From Pseudomonadota bacterium (GTDB lineage Bacteria; Pseudomonadota; Gammaproteobacteria; Burkholderiales; Thiobacillaceae), in contig JAKADY010000030.1 in the NCBI GenBank assembly GCA_021826065.1, forward strand, positions 1 to 39,318: a stretch of 39,318 bases of DNA. The letters run 5' to 3'. The position numbers were made by a program, and so were the translations under genes. The notes under the pieces were generated by a model that saw nothing but the letters and a program-made list of their open reading frames with translations, had not been told where the DNA came from and searched no databases. Shown piece by piece: positions 1 to 7,732 of this stretch; position 1 is the stretch's first letter, and every line of letters starts with the position of its first letter.

Positions 1-50
1 TCCGGTCATCCGCTCCCAGAGGGTGAACACGCTCCGCGCCCGCCTTCGGT

Positions 51-136
51 CTTGTACGCCCGTCTGGCTGCGTTGCTCCTCCTTGCAGGCAGCCCACCCT
101 GCGGCGTCGTCGCGCCTTGCCAGCCGGGCGTACAAG
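51..136. repeat. Imperfect inverted repeat (REP-like)
   Basis: An 18-base arm at 51-68 (cttgtacgcccgtctggc) is the reverse complement of 119-136 with one mismatch. The arms enclose about 50 GC-rich bases that hold a smaller GCAGG/CCCTGC pairing. This looks like an intergenic palindromic repeat of the REP/BIME kind. No second copy was seen in this window, so its repeat nature in the genome is inferred. Confidence 0.55.
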
Positions 137-282
137 CCCGCTTTCGGGGCGTTCAACTGCGGTTTTTAGGATAATATCAGCCGTCGGCGCTGGTCTGGTC
201 GGCCGTTCTGCGCACCTTGGGCAGCGTCGCCCGCACCTCGATCGTCCCTGTCAGCCAGTCAACCGTTTCCGGAATCGCTCGC
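137..282. other. Leader region before the protease gene
   Basis: No gene was recognised here. An AT-rich patch at about 165-178 contains GATAAT and could be a -10 element, but no well-spaced -35 hexamer was found, so no promoter is claimed. The protease frame stays open up to a TTG at 217, so a slightly longer protein is possible. Confidence 0.3.
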
Positions 283-1104
283 GTGGAAATCAACTCCATC
301 ACCAAAAAGCTGCTGTTCAACACCATCCGCGTCGATACCGAACTGGAAGACGGCAGCGAGGGCTCCGGCACGGCCTTCGTCGTCGCCCACAACCACCCGC
401 GCGGGACGCACAACTTCATCGTCACCAATCGACACCTGGTCGATGGCGTGCGCCGCGGGGGGCTGGTCTTCACCCAGAAGCGCAACGGCCAGCCCGCACT
501 GGGCAGCCGTTTCCAGCTGAACATCGAGGACTTCCCGCACGCCTGGTTCATGCACCCCAACCCGGAAGTGGACCTGGCCATCGTCCCCCTGCGGCCACTG
601 GAGCAGGCGGCGCGCGAGCAGGGCGTGGAGCTCTACTACCACGTCATCGACAGCCGCCTCACGCCGGACGCGGCCACCCTGCGCGCCCTGGACGCCCTGG
701 AGGAGGTGATCTTCGTCGGCTATCCGAGCGGGGTGTGGGACGAGGTCAACCTCCTGCCCATCCTGCGCCGGGGTACCACCGCCACCCCCATCGCCCTGGA
801 TTTCGAGGGGCGGCCCGAGTTCCTGATCGATGCCGCGGTCTATCCCGGCTCCAGCGGCAGCCCGGTGTTCATTTACCAGCCCGAGACCTTGCGCCCGGGG
901 GGTGGCAGCCGCAAGTTCCTGTTCGCCGGGGTGGTGGCCGCGGTGTTCTTCCGCGAGGAGGCCAACCGGCTGGTGGCCGCACCCGTGCCGGCCAACAACA
1001 GCACCCTGGTGATGGGCTCGGAGATGATCGACCTGGGCCTGGTGATCAAGGCCCAGTCCGTCATCGAGGTCATCGAGGCCTACCTGCGCCGTTGGGCGGA
1101 GTGA
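283..1104 (+). CDS. Trypsin-like serine protease
   Basis: A 273-residue protein with the chymotrypsin-fold catalytic triad visible in order: His51 in TNRHLVDG, Asp97 in PEVDLAIVPL, and Ser191 in YPGSSGSPVF (GxSG motif). These spacings match trypsin-like peptidase domains of the S1 clan, and nearly the whole protein is the protease domain. No PDZ domain, signal peptide or membrane segment is seen, which suggests a cytoplasmic enzyme or an exported form whose signal is not evident. The GTG at 283 is chosen because GGAA lies about 8 bases upstream and the residues before it look non-conserved; TTG 217 is the alternative. A 100-residue gene follows after 6 bases. The substrate is unknown. Confidence 0.8.
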   Translation: MEINSITKKLLFNTIRVDTELEDGSEGSGTAFVVAHNHPRGTHNFIVTNRHLVDGVRRGGLVFTQKRNGQPALGSRFQLNIEDFPHAWFMHPNPEVDLAIVPLRPLEQAAREQGVELYYHVIDSRLTPDAATLRALDALEEVIFVGYPSGVWDEVNLLPILRRGTTATPIALDFEGRPEFLIDAAVYPGSSGSPVFIYQPETLRPGGGSRKFLFAGVVAAVFFREEANRLVAAPVPANNSTLVMGSEMIDLGLVIKAQSVIEVIEAYLRRWAE

Positions 1105-1110
1105 TCGCAC

Positions 1111-1413
1111 ATGGTCGAGAAAAAGACGTACGCCGGTTTCCACGCCGACAGCCACGGGCTCACCGCGCTGGGGCGGGTGGTGCTCGACGCCTGGGTGTTC
1201 GAACTGATCCCGCGCGAGGTCGATTGCGCCGGCTGGGACATGCAGCGCATGCAGCAACTGCTCATGCAGGTCAACGCGCGCTGGGACGAATACGGGCATC
1301 TGCCCAGCCGTCTGCCGGATGAGCTGCGACGGCGTCACACCGAGCTGTACGACTGGGCCATCGCCCGTGCCCGCGAGCGGGGCTGGAACCCGGAGTTGGA
1401 TGACGAGGAGTGA
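1111..1413 (+). CDS. Small protein of unknown function
   Basis: A 100-residue, charged, probably soluble protein that I do not recognise. It has the sequence features of a helical protein: Trp- and Arg-rich stretches (WDMQRMQQLL, RWDEYGHLP, YDWAIARARERGW) and an acidic tail DDEE. It starts 6 bases after the protease stop, so the two are probably co-transcribed. This neighbour relation is the only clue to its role; it could be a partner or a substrate of the protease. There are no Cys pairs, signal peptide or membrane segments. That it is a real gene is supported by tight spacing and typical codon use. Confidence 0.6.
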   Translation: MVEKKTYAGFHADSHGLTALGRVVLDAWVFELIPREVDCAGWDMQRMQQLLMQVNARWDEYGHLPSRLPDELRRRHTELYDWAIARARERGWNPELDDEE

Positions 1414-1458
1414 GGGACCGGTGTCGCCCGGCCTTGCCTTGCCTGAAGGCGCGATAGG

Positions 1459-2397
1459 ATGAGCTTCGAGCCGGTGGTGCTGTTCTTCGTGCTGGGGGTG
1501 GCGGCGGGGCTGCTACGCTCCGACCTCAAGATCCCGGGGGCCATCTACGAGGCCCTGTCGATCTTCATCTTGCTCGCCATCGGCCTCAAGGGCGGTGTGG
1601 AGCTGGCCAAGTACCCGCTCGGCAGCCTGATCGGCAAGGGCCTCATCATCGTCGCCATCGGCGCGCTCATCCCGCTCATCGCCTTCCCCATCCTACGCTA
1701 CCTGGGGCGGCTCAGCCGGGCCGACTCGGCCTCGATCGCCGCGCACTACGGCTCGGTGAGCGTGGTCACCTTCTCGGTGGGGATCACCCTGCTGGGACAT
1801 GAAAACCTCGACTACGAGGGCTATCTGATCGTCTTCCTGGTGCTGCTGGAGATGCCCGCCCTGGTCACCGGCGTGATCCTCGCCCGCTACGGGGTGGGGA
1901 CGGTCCGCTGGGGCAAGCTGCTGCACGAGGTCTTCTTCGGCAAGAGCATCTATCTCCTCGCCGGGGGGCTTATCATCGGCTACGTGGCCGGCCCCGACGG
2001 CATCAAACCGCTGGACAAGCTATTCTTCGACCTGTTCAAGGGGGTGCTCGCCTTCTTCCTGCTGGAGATGGGGCTGGTGGCCTCTATGCGCATCGCCGCG
2101 CTGCGCGAATACGGCGCCTTCCTCGCCGGCTTCGCCGTGGGCATGCCGCTCATCTCTGCCACCCTTGGCACCGTCACCGGCTGGATGCTGGGCCTGTCGG
2201 TGGGGGGCACCTTCCTGCTCGCCACCCTGTTCGCCAGCGCCTCCTACATCGCCGCGCCGGCGGCCATGCGCATCGCCGTGCCCGAGGCCAACCCGGCCCT
2301 GTCCATCGGCGCGTCCCTGGGCATGACCTTCCCCTTCAACATCTTCCTGGGCATCCCGATCTATCTCTGGATGGCCCGCACGCTCCACGGAGTCTGA
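1459..2397 (+). CDS. sbtA: Sodium-dependent bicarbonate transporter SbtA
   Basis: A 312-residue hydrophobic protein with about ten membrane-spanning segments in two halves, the architecture of the SbtA (DUF897) family. It begins MSFEPVVLFFVLGVAAGLL and has the family-typical stretch around residues 34-46 (SIFILLAIGLKGG), a Ser-rich HYGSVSVVTFSVG near residue 95, and FASASYIAAPAAMR near residue 255 in the second half. SbtA imports HCO3- with Na+ at high affinity, known from cyanobacteria and found in chemoautotrophs. The immediate downstream gene encodes an SbtB-like PII protein, as in known sbtAB pairs. This supports inorganic carbon concentration for CO2 fixation in this organism. Length is slightly below the cyanobacterial form, which carries a longer central cytoplasmic loop. 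Confidence 0.9.
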   Translation: MSFEPVVLFFVLGVAAGLLRSDLKIPGAIYEALSIFILLAIGLKGGVELAKYPLGSLIGKGLIIVAIGALIPLIAFPILRYLGRLSRADSASIAAHYGSVSVVTFSVGITLLGHENLDYEGYLIVFLVLLEMPALVTGVILARYGVGTVRWGKLLHEVFFGKSIYLLAGGLIIGYVAGPDGIKPLDKLFFDLFKGVLAFFLLEMGLVASMRIAALREYGAFLAGFAVGMPLISATLGTVTGWMLGLSVGGTFLLATLFASASYIAAPAAMRIAVPEANPALSIGASLGMTFPFNIFLGIPIYLWMARTLHGV

Positions 2398-2402
2398 TTC
2401 CC

Positions 2403-2693
2403 ATGCCGGCGCAACCCATGCTCCTGCTCACCATCCTCACCGAGGCAGTCCTCGAGGACACCATGATCGATGAACTGATGGCCCTCGGGGCCAAGGGCTA
2501 TACGGTCAGCGATGCCCGCGGCAGCGGCACGCACGGGGTACGCAGCGGCAAGTGGACGGTGAGCGGCAACATCCGCATCGAGGTCGTGGGCGATGAGGCC
2601 CTGATCAACCGCATCGTCGAACGCCTCCAGGCCGAGTACGAGCGCGACTACGGCCTGTTGATGTTCACCACCCAGGTGCAACTGCAGAACTGA
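2403..2693 (+). CDS. sbtB: PII-like regulator SbtB
   Basis: A 96-residue PII-superfamily protein. It has the ferredoxin-like pattern: a first beta strand LLLTILTEAVLEDTMIDEL, then the conserved segment GAKGYTVSDARGSGTHGVRSGKW with the short T-loop region, then IRIEVVGDEALINRIVERL. In characterised systems SbtB trimers bind adenyl nucleotides (cAMP, AMP, ADP/ATP) and inhibit or tune SbtA at the cytoplasmic membrane. It begins 5 bases after the sbtA stop, so it is in the same transcript. An internal ATG at 2418 is an alternative start. I see no C-terminal Cys pair of the kind that redox-tunes some SbtB proteins. Confidence 0.85.
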   Translation: MPAQPMLLLTILTEAVLEDTMIDELMALGAKGYTVSDARGSGTHGVRSGKWTVSGNIRIEVVGDEALINRIVERLQAEYERDYGLLMFTTQVQLQN

Positions 2694-2763
2694 GCGACCG
2701 TTTCGGTTGACGCGCGACGGCGGCCGGCATAAAAAGGGGTACCCGCCTCAAAACGAGTCCGCC

Positions 2764-3162
2764 ATGGACAACATCCCCACCTCCAAGGTCGCCATCACCC
2801 TGCTGCACGTGATCGAGCAGCTCGGTCTGCTGGTGATCGTCGTCGCCACCATCTTCGCCGGTGTGCACGAGGTCAACGTGATGATCACCAACGGCGTGGT
2901 GACCCTGGCCGACCTGCTGTTGATGTTCCTCTACTTGGAGATCCTGGCCATGGTGGGGGTCTATTACCGCTCCGGCAAGCTGCCGGTGCGTTTCCCCATC
3001 TACATCGCCATCGTCGCGCTCGCCCGCTACATCGTGCTGGACATCAAGAACATGGAGCTCATCCACCTGATCGCGGTGTCGGGCGCCATCCTGCTGCTGT
3101 CGCTGGCGGTGCTGGCCGTGCGCTACGGCCATGTGCGCTTTCCCTACGGGGAAAACGAATAG
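2764..3162 (+). CDS. psiE: PsiE-family membrane protein
   Basis: A 132-residue protein with four hydrophobic segments (near residues 15-35, 45-60, 75-90 and 98-118), the pattern of the PsiE family, named for a phosphate-starvation-inducible E. coli gene of unknown biochemical role. Conserved-looking features are the charged stretch YYRSGKLPVRFPIYIAIVALAR in the middle and DIKNMELIHLIAV before the last helix. The start is the ATG preceded by GAGTCC. A TTG further upstream would add 19 polar residues and is rejected. No Pho box was seen in the short upstream gap, so phosphate control is not supported here. Confidence 0.8.
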   Translation: MDNIPTSKVAITLLHVIEQLGLLVIVVATIFAGVHEVNVMITNGVVTLADLLLMFLYLEILAMVGVYYRSGKLPVRFPIYIAIVALARYIVLDIKNMELIHLIAVSGAILLLSLAVLAVRYGHVRFPYGENE

Positions 3163-3180
3163 ACGCAACGTCCGCAGCGG

Positions 3181-3396
3181 TCAGGCCGGCATGTCCGGCA
3201 TCATCGCCATCTTGAGCTGGGCGATCTCATCCTTGATCGCCAGTTTGCGCTTCTTGAGCCTCTTGAGGCTCAGCTCGTCCGGATAGCCCGTGTTGATGAG
3301 GTGTTCGATGGCGCGGTCCATGTCGCGGTGCTCGGTCTCCAGGGCCAGGATGCGGGCGTTGATGTGGGCGCGTTCTTCGGGGCTGAGTTCGGTCAC
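3181..3396 (-). CDS. YdcH family (DUF465) small coiled-coil protein
   Basis: A 71-residue protein, nearly all charged helix, matching the YdcH/DUF465 family: an N-terminal helix SPEERAHINARILALETEHRDMD followed by DELSLKRLKKRKLAIKDEIAQL, whose KRLKKRKLAIKDEI core is diagnostic. Members are 60-80 residues and form antiparallel coiled-coil hairpins; their function is unknown. The start is GTG with GGAG upstream. It lies downstream of ovoB on the same strand with a 94-base gap and is convergent with psiE. Confidence 0.82.
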   Translation of the reverse strand: MTELSPEERAHINARILALETEHRDMDRAIEHLINTGYPDELSLKRLKKRKLAIKDEIAQLKMAMMPDMPA

Positions 3397-3490
3397 ATTG
3401 GGCTCCAGGCAATAAATCCCAATCTAACCCCCAGGCAGGGCCTGGCGTCAACTGGGGATGAGATACCGGTGAAGGCCGCTTGGCCGGCAC

Positions 3491-4666
3491 TCAGGCCAAG
3501 GCCGCGACCAGCCGGTCGAGCGCCTCGCGCAGCCTGGCGCGCGGCAGGGCGAAATTGAGCCGCATGAAGCCGCTGCCCTCCGGCCCGAACTGGGTGCCGG
3601 GCGACAGGCCCAGGCCGGCGTCGATGAGCCGGCGGTGGAGTTGCGCGTCGGGCAGCCCCAGGCCGCGGCAGTCCAGCCACAGCAGGTGGGTGGCCTGCGG
3701 GCGGGCGCAGACGACCCGCGGCGCCAGGGGGGCGAGGGTGGCGAGGGCAAGGTCGAGATTGTCGGCGAGATAGGCCATGAGCGCCGCAAGCCAGGCCTCG
3801 CCCTCGCCATAGGCCGCCAGCAGTGCGGTGAGACCCATCAGGTTGGGCCCTTCCAAGTAATGGGCCTGTAAGGCCGCGTGCAGGCGCTCGCGCAGGGCCG
3901 GGTCCGGGACGATGGCGTAGGCGGTGTTGAGCCCGGCGATGTTGAAGGTCTTGCCCGGCGAGTTGAGCGTGACGGTGCGGGCGGCGAGCTCGGCCGAGAG
4001 ACTGGCGAGGGGCAGGTGAGGCTGCCCCGGGTAGACCAGGTCGGCGTGGATCTCGTCGCTGACGATGAGGAGGTCGTGGCGCAGGCAGAGCGCCCCCAGC
4101 CGTTCGAGTTCGTCGTGTCGCCACACCCGGCCGCAAGGGTTGTGCGGGCTGCACAGGATGAGGAGCCGGGTCTCCGGCGTCAGGGCCTCGGCCCAGGCGT
4201 CCAGGTCGAATTCCGGACCCGTCGGGCCTAGTCGCAGGGGCAGCCGGATCACCCGCCGGCCGAGGCGTTCGGGACACTCGAACAATGGGTTGTAGACCGG
4301 CGTGGGCACCGCCACGGCCTCGCCGGGGCGACTGAAGGCCTCGATCGACACCGCCAGCAGCGGCAACAGGCCGGGCCCCACCCGCACCCATTCGGGCGCC
4401 ACGGCCCAGCCGTGCCGCCGCTGCTGCCAGGCGGCGATGGCCGCGGCGGCCGCCGGCGGGGTGACGGTGTAGCCATAGATCGGGTGGGCGGCACGCGCGG
4501 CGAGCGCCGACTCTACGCAAGGTGGCGCGGCGAAGTCCATGTCCGCGACCCACAACGGCAGCACCTCCGCCCGCCCGAACCGGGCCTGTCGCAGGTCGTA
4601 TTTGACGCTGTGCGTGTAGCTGCGGTCGATCGGGTTGTCGAAATCGAAACTCAGCGCCGCTCCCAC
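3491..4666 (-). CDS. ovoB: PLP-dependent C-S lyase OvoB (MalY/PatB type)
   Basis: A 391-residue fold-type I PLP enzyme of the MalY/PatB class. Visible motifs are PLWVADMDF near residue 38, HPIYGYT at 61-67, SPHNPCGR at 173-180, SDEIHADL with PLP-ring Asp204, and the PLP Schiff-base lysine Lys239 in NSPGKTFNIAGL. MalY/PatB enzymes are beta C-S lyases such as cystathionine beta-lyase. Here the gene starts with GTG inside the last codons of ovoA (16-base overlap), so the two are translationally coupled. In ovothiol biosynthesis OvoB cleaves the 5-histidylcysteine sulfoxide made by OvoA to give 5-thiohistidine. I therefore call it OvoB; a general cystathionine lyase is the alternative if the context were ignored. 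Confidence 0.85.
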   Translation of the reverse strand: MGAALSFDFDNPIDRSYTHSVKYDLRQARFGRAEVLPLWVADMDFAAPPCVESALAARAAHPIYGYTVTPPAAAAAIAAWQQRRHGWAVAPEWVRVGPGLLPLLAVSIEAFSRPGEAVAVPTPVYNPLFECPERLGRRVIRLPLRLGPTGPEFDLDAWAEALTPETRLLILCSPHNPCGRVWRHDELERLGALCLRHDLLIVSDEIHADLVYPGQPHLPLASLSAELAARTVTLNSPGKTFNIAGLNTAYAIVPDPALRERLHAALQAHYLEGPNLMGLTALLAAYGEGEAWLAALMAYLADNLDLALATLAPLAPRVVCARPQATHLLWLDCRGLGLPDAQLHRRLIDAGLGLSPGTQFGPEGSGFMRLNFALPRARLREALDRLVAALA

Positions 4667-6819
4667 ACCGTCATCTCCGCCAGGGTGTGCTGGAACTTGC
4701 GTGCGGTCTCGCGCAGGACGAAGGGGACGTCGCGCCGGTCGATCAGCCGGAAATGGGCATCGAGGTGTTCATGCAGGCCCTCCAGGGTGGTCACCGGCCG
4801 GCCGTCGCGGGTGAGGCCGCCCAGCCATTCCTCCTTGGGCGTGAATTCCGTGAGCCAGGTGTAGGGCGAGGTCAGGATCAGCAGGCCGCCGGGGTTCAGC
4901 CGCTCGTGCACGCTGGCGAGGAAGGCGCGTGGGCGGTTCATCCGGTCGATGAGGTTGCCGGCGAAGACGAGGTCGTAGCCGGTGAATTGCGGCTTCAGAT
5001 TGGCCGCGTCCCCCTGCCAGAAGGCGACCCGTGCGGCGACCTCGGCCAGCCCCAGGGCCGCGGGGTCGATCTCGCGCGATTCTGTCAGCTCACCCTCGGT
5101 GGGGATGGCGTATTGCACCCGCTGGCCCTCCTTGAGTGCCAGGGCGATGCGGATGAAGCGGGCGGTGTAGTCGATGCCCTCGACCACCTCGAAGCCGCGC
5201 GCCAGCTCGAAGGCGGCACGCCCGGTGGCGCAGCCCAGGTCGAGTGCGCGCCGGCGTGGCCGTTCCGCCATGTACGCCAGGCATAGCGCGGCGCAGGCCT
5301 TGGGGAAGTTGGCCACGCCGAAGTACTCGGGGCCGTAGTGGAACTCGCAGTACTGCGCGAGCAGCCGGTCGGTCTCGTAGAGGTTCTGCGTGGACCGCTC
5401 GACCCGCGCCGCATAGGGGTTCTCGCCCGCCTCGACATAGCGGAAGCCGGCATGCTGGAAGAAGTGGCGGCGGAAGGCGTAGCGCGAGTGGCGGTTGGCC
5501 TCGTTGCCGGTGGAGATGAAGCTGCCGCCCTTGATCAGGTTGTGCTTGTCGTCGAAGGTGGGGGTGGAGAAGTCGTCATACCAGGGATGCACCTCGAAGC
5601 CCTCGAAGGCGTCGATGGGGGTCTCGGTCCATTGCCAGACGTTGCCCACCACGTCGTGGAAGCCGTCACGGAAGGCGAAGCGGTCCACCGGGCAGGCGCT
5701 CGCCCAGTGCTCCAGGTTGATGTTGCCTGGCGCCGCCCCGGCCGGGCCCCAGTCGGGTTCGTCCGGGATGCCCGAGTGATCGAGCAGGCGCACCCACTCG
5801 TCCTCGGTCGGCAGGCGCAGCCGCCGTCCGGTCTGTGCGGATTTCCAGTTGCAGAAGGCCTTGGCCTCCAGCCAGTTGACGTCCACCGGCCAGTCCCAAG
5901 GCATGTCGATCTCGGCGAGCAGGGCCCGGTAGCGCCAGCGGCCGTCGACGCGCCGCCAGAACAGCGGGTGTTGCGCCTTACGGTACTCGAGCCAGCGCCG
6001 CCCTTCCTCGGTCCACCACTGCGGTTGCTCGTAACCACCGGCCTCGACGAAGGCGAGGAATTCGGCGTTGCTGACCAGGAAGCGGCTCGCCCGGTATGGG
6101 GCGATCTCGGCCGCGTGCCGGCCGTATTCGTTGTCCCAGCCATACAGGTTGTGGTCGCGCGCCTTGCCCAGCACCACCCGCCCGCCCGGCACGGGCAGCA
6201 GTTCGTTGGCCGGCACGGCCGCGGGGTCGTTGCGCGCCAGCGGACAGCGCTGCCAGAAGGCGTGTACCGGGTCCTCCAGGGGCTTGATGTACTTCAGATC
6301 GGTTTGCCGGATCAGCACCGAGGAGGTCTCCAAGTGGATACGCTCGTGCTCGATCCCCATCAGGATGGCCCAGGCCGGGCTGAGCCAGCCCACCGGCAGC
6401 TCGATGGGCAGGGTCTGGATCACCTCGCGCACCACCGCCTTCATGCGCGCGCGGTAGTCGCGCACGGCCGCCACCTCCGGCCAGCGGTAGTTGTTGGGGT
6501 TGAGGTCGTCCCAGCTCATCTCGTCCACGCCGATGGCGAACATCGACTCGAACTCCGGGTTGAGACGGAAGTCGATCAGGCCGGCGGCGTTGAGCTTGTT
6601 GATGTAGAAGGTGGCGGTGTGGCCGAAGTAGAAGATGTGGGGATGGCGTAAAGGCTCCGGCTGCACATAGAAGGCGGCGTCGTCCTTCAGGCAGTCGAAC
6701 AGCCGCTCGTAGATCGCCGTGGTCTTGTCGAAGTAGGCGAGAAGCCGCGCGCGCCAGGCCTCGGGCGGACCCTGGTCGAGGCGCAGATTGCGGGTGTGGA
6801 AGTCGCGCAGCGTGTCCAT
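4651..6819 (-). CDS. ovoA: 5-histidylcysteine sulfoxide synthase / methyltransferase OvoA
   Basis: A 722-residue three-domain protein with the full OvoA layout. The N-terminal DinB-like domain carries the iron-binding histidines His67 (FGHTATFY), His158 and His162 (HERIH). The formylglycine-enzyme/sulfatase-modifying type domain runs from about residue 205 (VPGGRVVLGKARDHNLYGWDNE) to 460 (RHFFQHAGFRYVEA). The C-terminal SAM methyltransferase has ALDLGCATGRAAFELARG near residue 520. OvoA oxidatively couples cysteine to the histidine C5 and later N-methylates 5-thiohistidine to ovothiol A, a low-redox-potential thiol antioxidant. Length and domain order are those of functional bacterial OvoA, with no truncation. 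It is the first gene of an operon with ovoB and is divergent from grxD. Confidence 0.93.
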   Translation of the reverse strand: MDTLRDFHTRNLRLDQGPPEAWRARLLAYFDKTTAIYERLFDCLKDDAAFYVQPEPLRHPHIFYFGHTATFYINKLNAAGLIDFRLNPEFESMFAIGVDEMSWDDLNPNNYRWPEVAAVRDYRARMKAVVREVIQTLPIELPVGWLSPAWAILMGIEHERIHLETSSVLIRQTDLKYIKPLEDPVHAFWQRCPLARNDPAAVPANELLPVPGGRVVLGKARDHNLYGWDNEYGRHAAEIAPYRASRFLVSNAEFLAFVEAGGYEQPQWWTEEGRRWLEYRKAQHPLFWRRVDGRWRYRALLAEIDMPWDWPVDVNWLEAKAFCNWKSAQTGRRLRLPTEDEWVRLLDHSGIPDEPDWGPAGAAPGNINLEHWASACPVDRFAFRDGFHDVVGNVWQWTETPIDAFEGFEVHPWYDDFSTPTFDDKHNLIKGGSFISTGNEANRHSRYAFRRHFFQHAGFRYVEAGENPYAARVERSTQNLYETDRLLAQYCEFHYGPEYFGVANFPKACAALCLAYMAERPRRRALDLGCATGRAAFELARGFEVVEGIDYTARFIRIALALKEGQRVQYAIPTEGELTESREIDPAALGLAEVAARVAFWQGDAANLKPQFTGYDLVFAGNLIDRMNRPRAFLASVHERLNPGGLLILTSPYTWLTEFTPKEEWLGGLTRDGRPVTTLEGLHEHLDAHFRLIDRRDVPFVLRETARKFQHTLAEMTVWERR

Positions 6820-6954
6820 GGCAGGCTACTCAAAGCGTTTTTCCGTATCAATAACACAGTCCGATGACGCCCCGAGGCGGGGCTGCAGACGGTCGGTGCA
6901 GGGATTGTGCACGACTTGGCCGGCTGGCGCAGCCGTCCAAGTCCCAAGTTGGGA

Positions 6955-7004
6955 TTGACAAGCCGGTCGGCAGGAGGAAAAATCCGACCTATTTAGTCAA
7001 GAAT
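6955..7004 (+). promoter_or_regulatory. Putative IscR type 1 site in the grxD promoter
   Basis: A TTGACA -35-like hexamer lies at 6955-6960. At 6980-7004 is an imperfect 25-base palindrome with core CCGACCTATTTAGTCAAG. It fits about 20 of 25 positions of the published type 1 IscR consensus (half-sites YYGAC and AGTCRR around an A/T-rich centre). A good RBS (GGAGA, 7006-7010) follows, then the grxD ATG. Type 1 sites bind [2Fe-2S]-IscR. The -10 is weak (AAAAAT region near 6978-6983), so exact promoter placement is uncertain. Confidence 0.5.
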
Positions 7005-7017
7005 TGGAGATGAGATC

Positions 7018-7338
7018 ATGAGCGTCCAAGACATCATCCGCGAGCAGGTCACCACCCACCCGGTGGTGCTCTACATGAAGGGTACGCCCCAGTTCCCGCA
7101 ATGCGGCTTTTCGGCCAATGCCGTGGCCATCCTGCGCGCCTGCGGGGTCGAGGACTTCTTCAGCGTCAACGTGCTGGAGGACAACGCCATCCGCGAGGGG
7201 GTCAAGCAGTACGCCAACTGGCCGACCATCCCGCAGCTCTACATCAACGGCCAGTTCATCGGCGGCTCCGACATCATGCGCGAGATGTATCAGAGCGGCG
7301 AGCTGCAAAAGCTGCTGCAGGCCGCCCTGGCTCACTGA
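7018..7338 (+). CDS. grxD: Monothiol glutaredoxin GrxD
   Basis: A 106-residue monothiol glutaredoxin. The active site is CGFS within GTPQFPQCGFSANAV, followed by the glutathione-binding TIPQLYINGQFIGGSDIM (the usual WPTxPQLYxxGEFxGGxD signature). Such proteins bind a glutathione-ligated [2Fe-2S] cluster as dimers or with BolA and deliver clusters in Fe-S assembly. The length equals that of single-domain GrxD. It stands alone, divergent from ovoA, behind an IscR-like palindrome, which matches its Fe-S role. The RBS GGAGA is 7 bases before the ATG. Confidence 0.95.
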   Translation: MSVQDIIREQVTTHPVVLYMKGTPQFPQCGFSANAVAILRACGVEDFFSVNVLEDNAIREGVKQYANWPTIPQLYINGQFIGGSDIMREMYQSGELQKLLQAALAH

Positions 7339-7398
7339 CGGACGCACTCGGGCGGCCCCGCGGTCTGACCGTCCCGTAAACGATCAACACAGACCGTC

Positions 7399-7421
7399 TC
7401 AAGTTTCCCGCCTGCCGATAA
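7399..7421 (+). promoter_or_regulatory. Sigma28 (FliA)-like promoter
   Basis: GCCGATAA at 7414-7421 is a perfect match to the FliA -10 element, preceded by TCAAGTTT at 7399-7406, which resembles the FliA -35. The gap between them is about 3-4 bases shorter than the usual consensus, so activity is doubtful. A stem (CCCCCGTG at 7422-7429 pairing with CACGGGGG at 7443-7450) lies between it and the truncated receptor gene, and would occupy the 5' leader and its RBS. Confidence 0.45.
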
Positions 7422-7454
7422 CCCCCGTGACGTCCATCGACTCACGGGGGACGC

Positions 7455-7732
7455 TTGAAAAACCGGCACACCATCATCCTGCTCCTCGGCCTGCTGGGCT
7501 CCGCCCTGGCGGCCTGGTATGCACCGCCCCTCTGGCGGGTCATCGCCGTGCTGGGCGTGGGCCTGTACGGCCTCTGGCCCTGGCGGCGGGCGCAGCGTCC
7601 ATCCGAGGCTGCCAACCCGGCGGGGACGGCGGCCGAGTCCGCCGCCTGGCCGTCGTTGCGTGAGGGTCTGCGCGACTGCGCGCAGCAAGGCGCTGCCCTG
7701 TGTCAGAGCAGCGAAGCCGAGCGGTCGCAGCC
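7455..7732 (+). pseudogene. Truncated chemotaxis-receptor-like gene, 5' part
   Basis: An open frame starts with TTG after GGGGGAC. It encodes a Lys/Arg start (MKNRHT), one hydrophobic helix IILLLGLLGSALAAWYAPP, a second hydrophobic stretch (VIAVLGVGLYGLWPW), then a basic and Ala-rich linker leading to LREGLRDCAQQGAALCQ. Two N-terminal membrane segments followed by a helical cytoplasmic part, behind a sigma28-like promoter, suggest the beginning of a methyl-accepting chemotaxis protein. After about 93 codons the sequence runs directly into an IS256-type remnant at about 7733, and no signalling domain follows. The gene is therefore broken at the left edge of the restriction-modification island. 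The MCP assignment rests on promoter and topology, not on a signalling domain. Confidence 0.5.

Noticed and set aside
2697-2763. Longer PsiE start at TTG 2707
   Set aside because: The added 19 residues are polar and unlike PsiE N termini; ATG 2764 gives the normal length.
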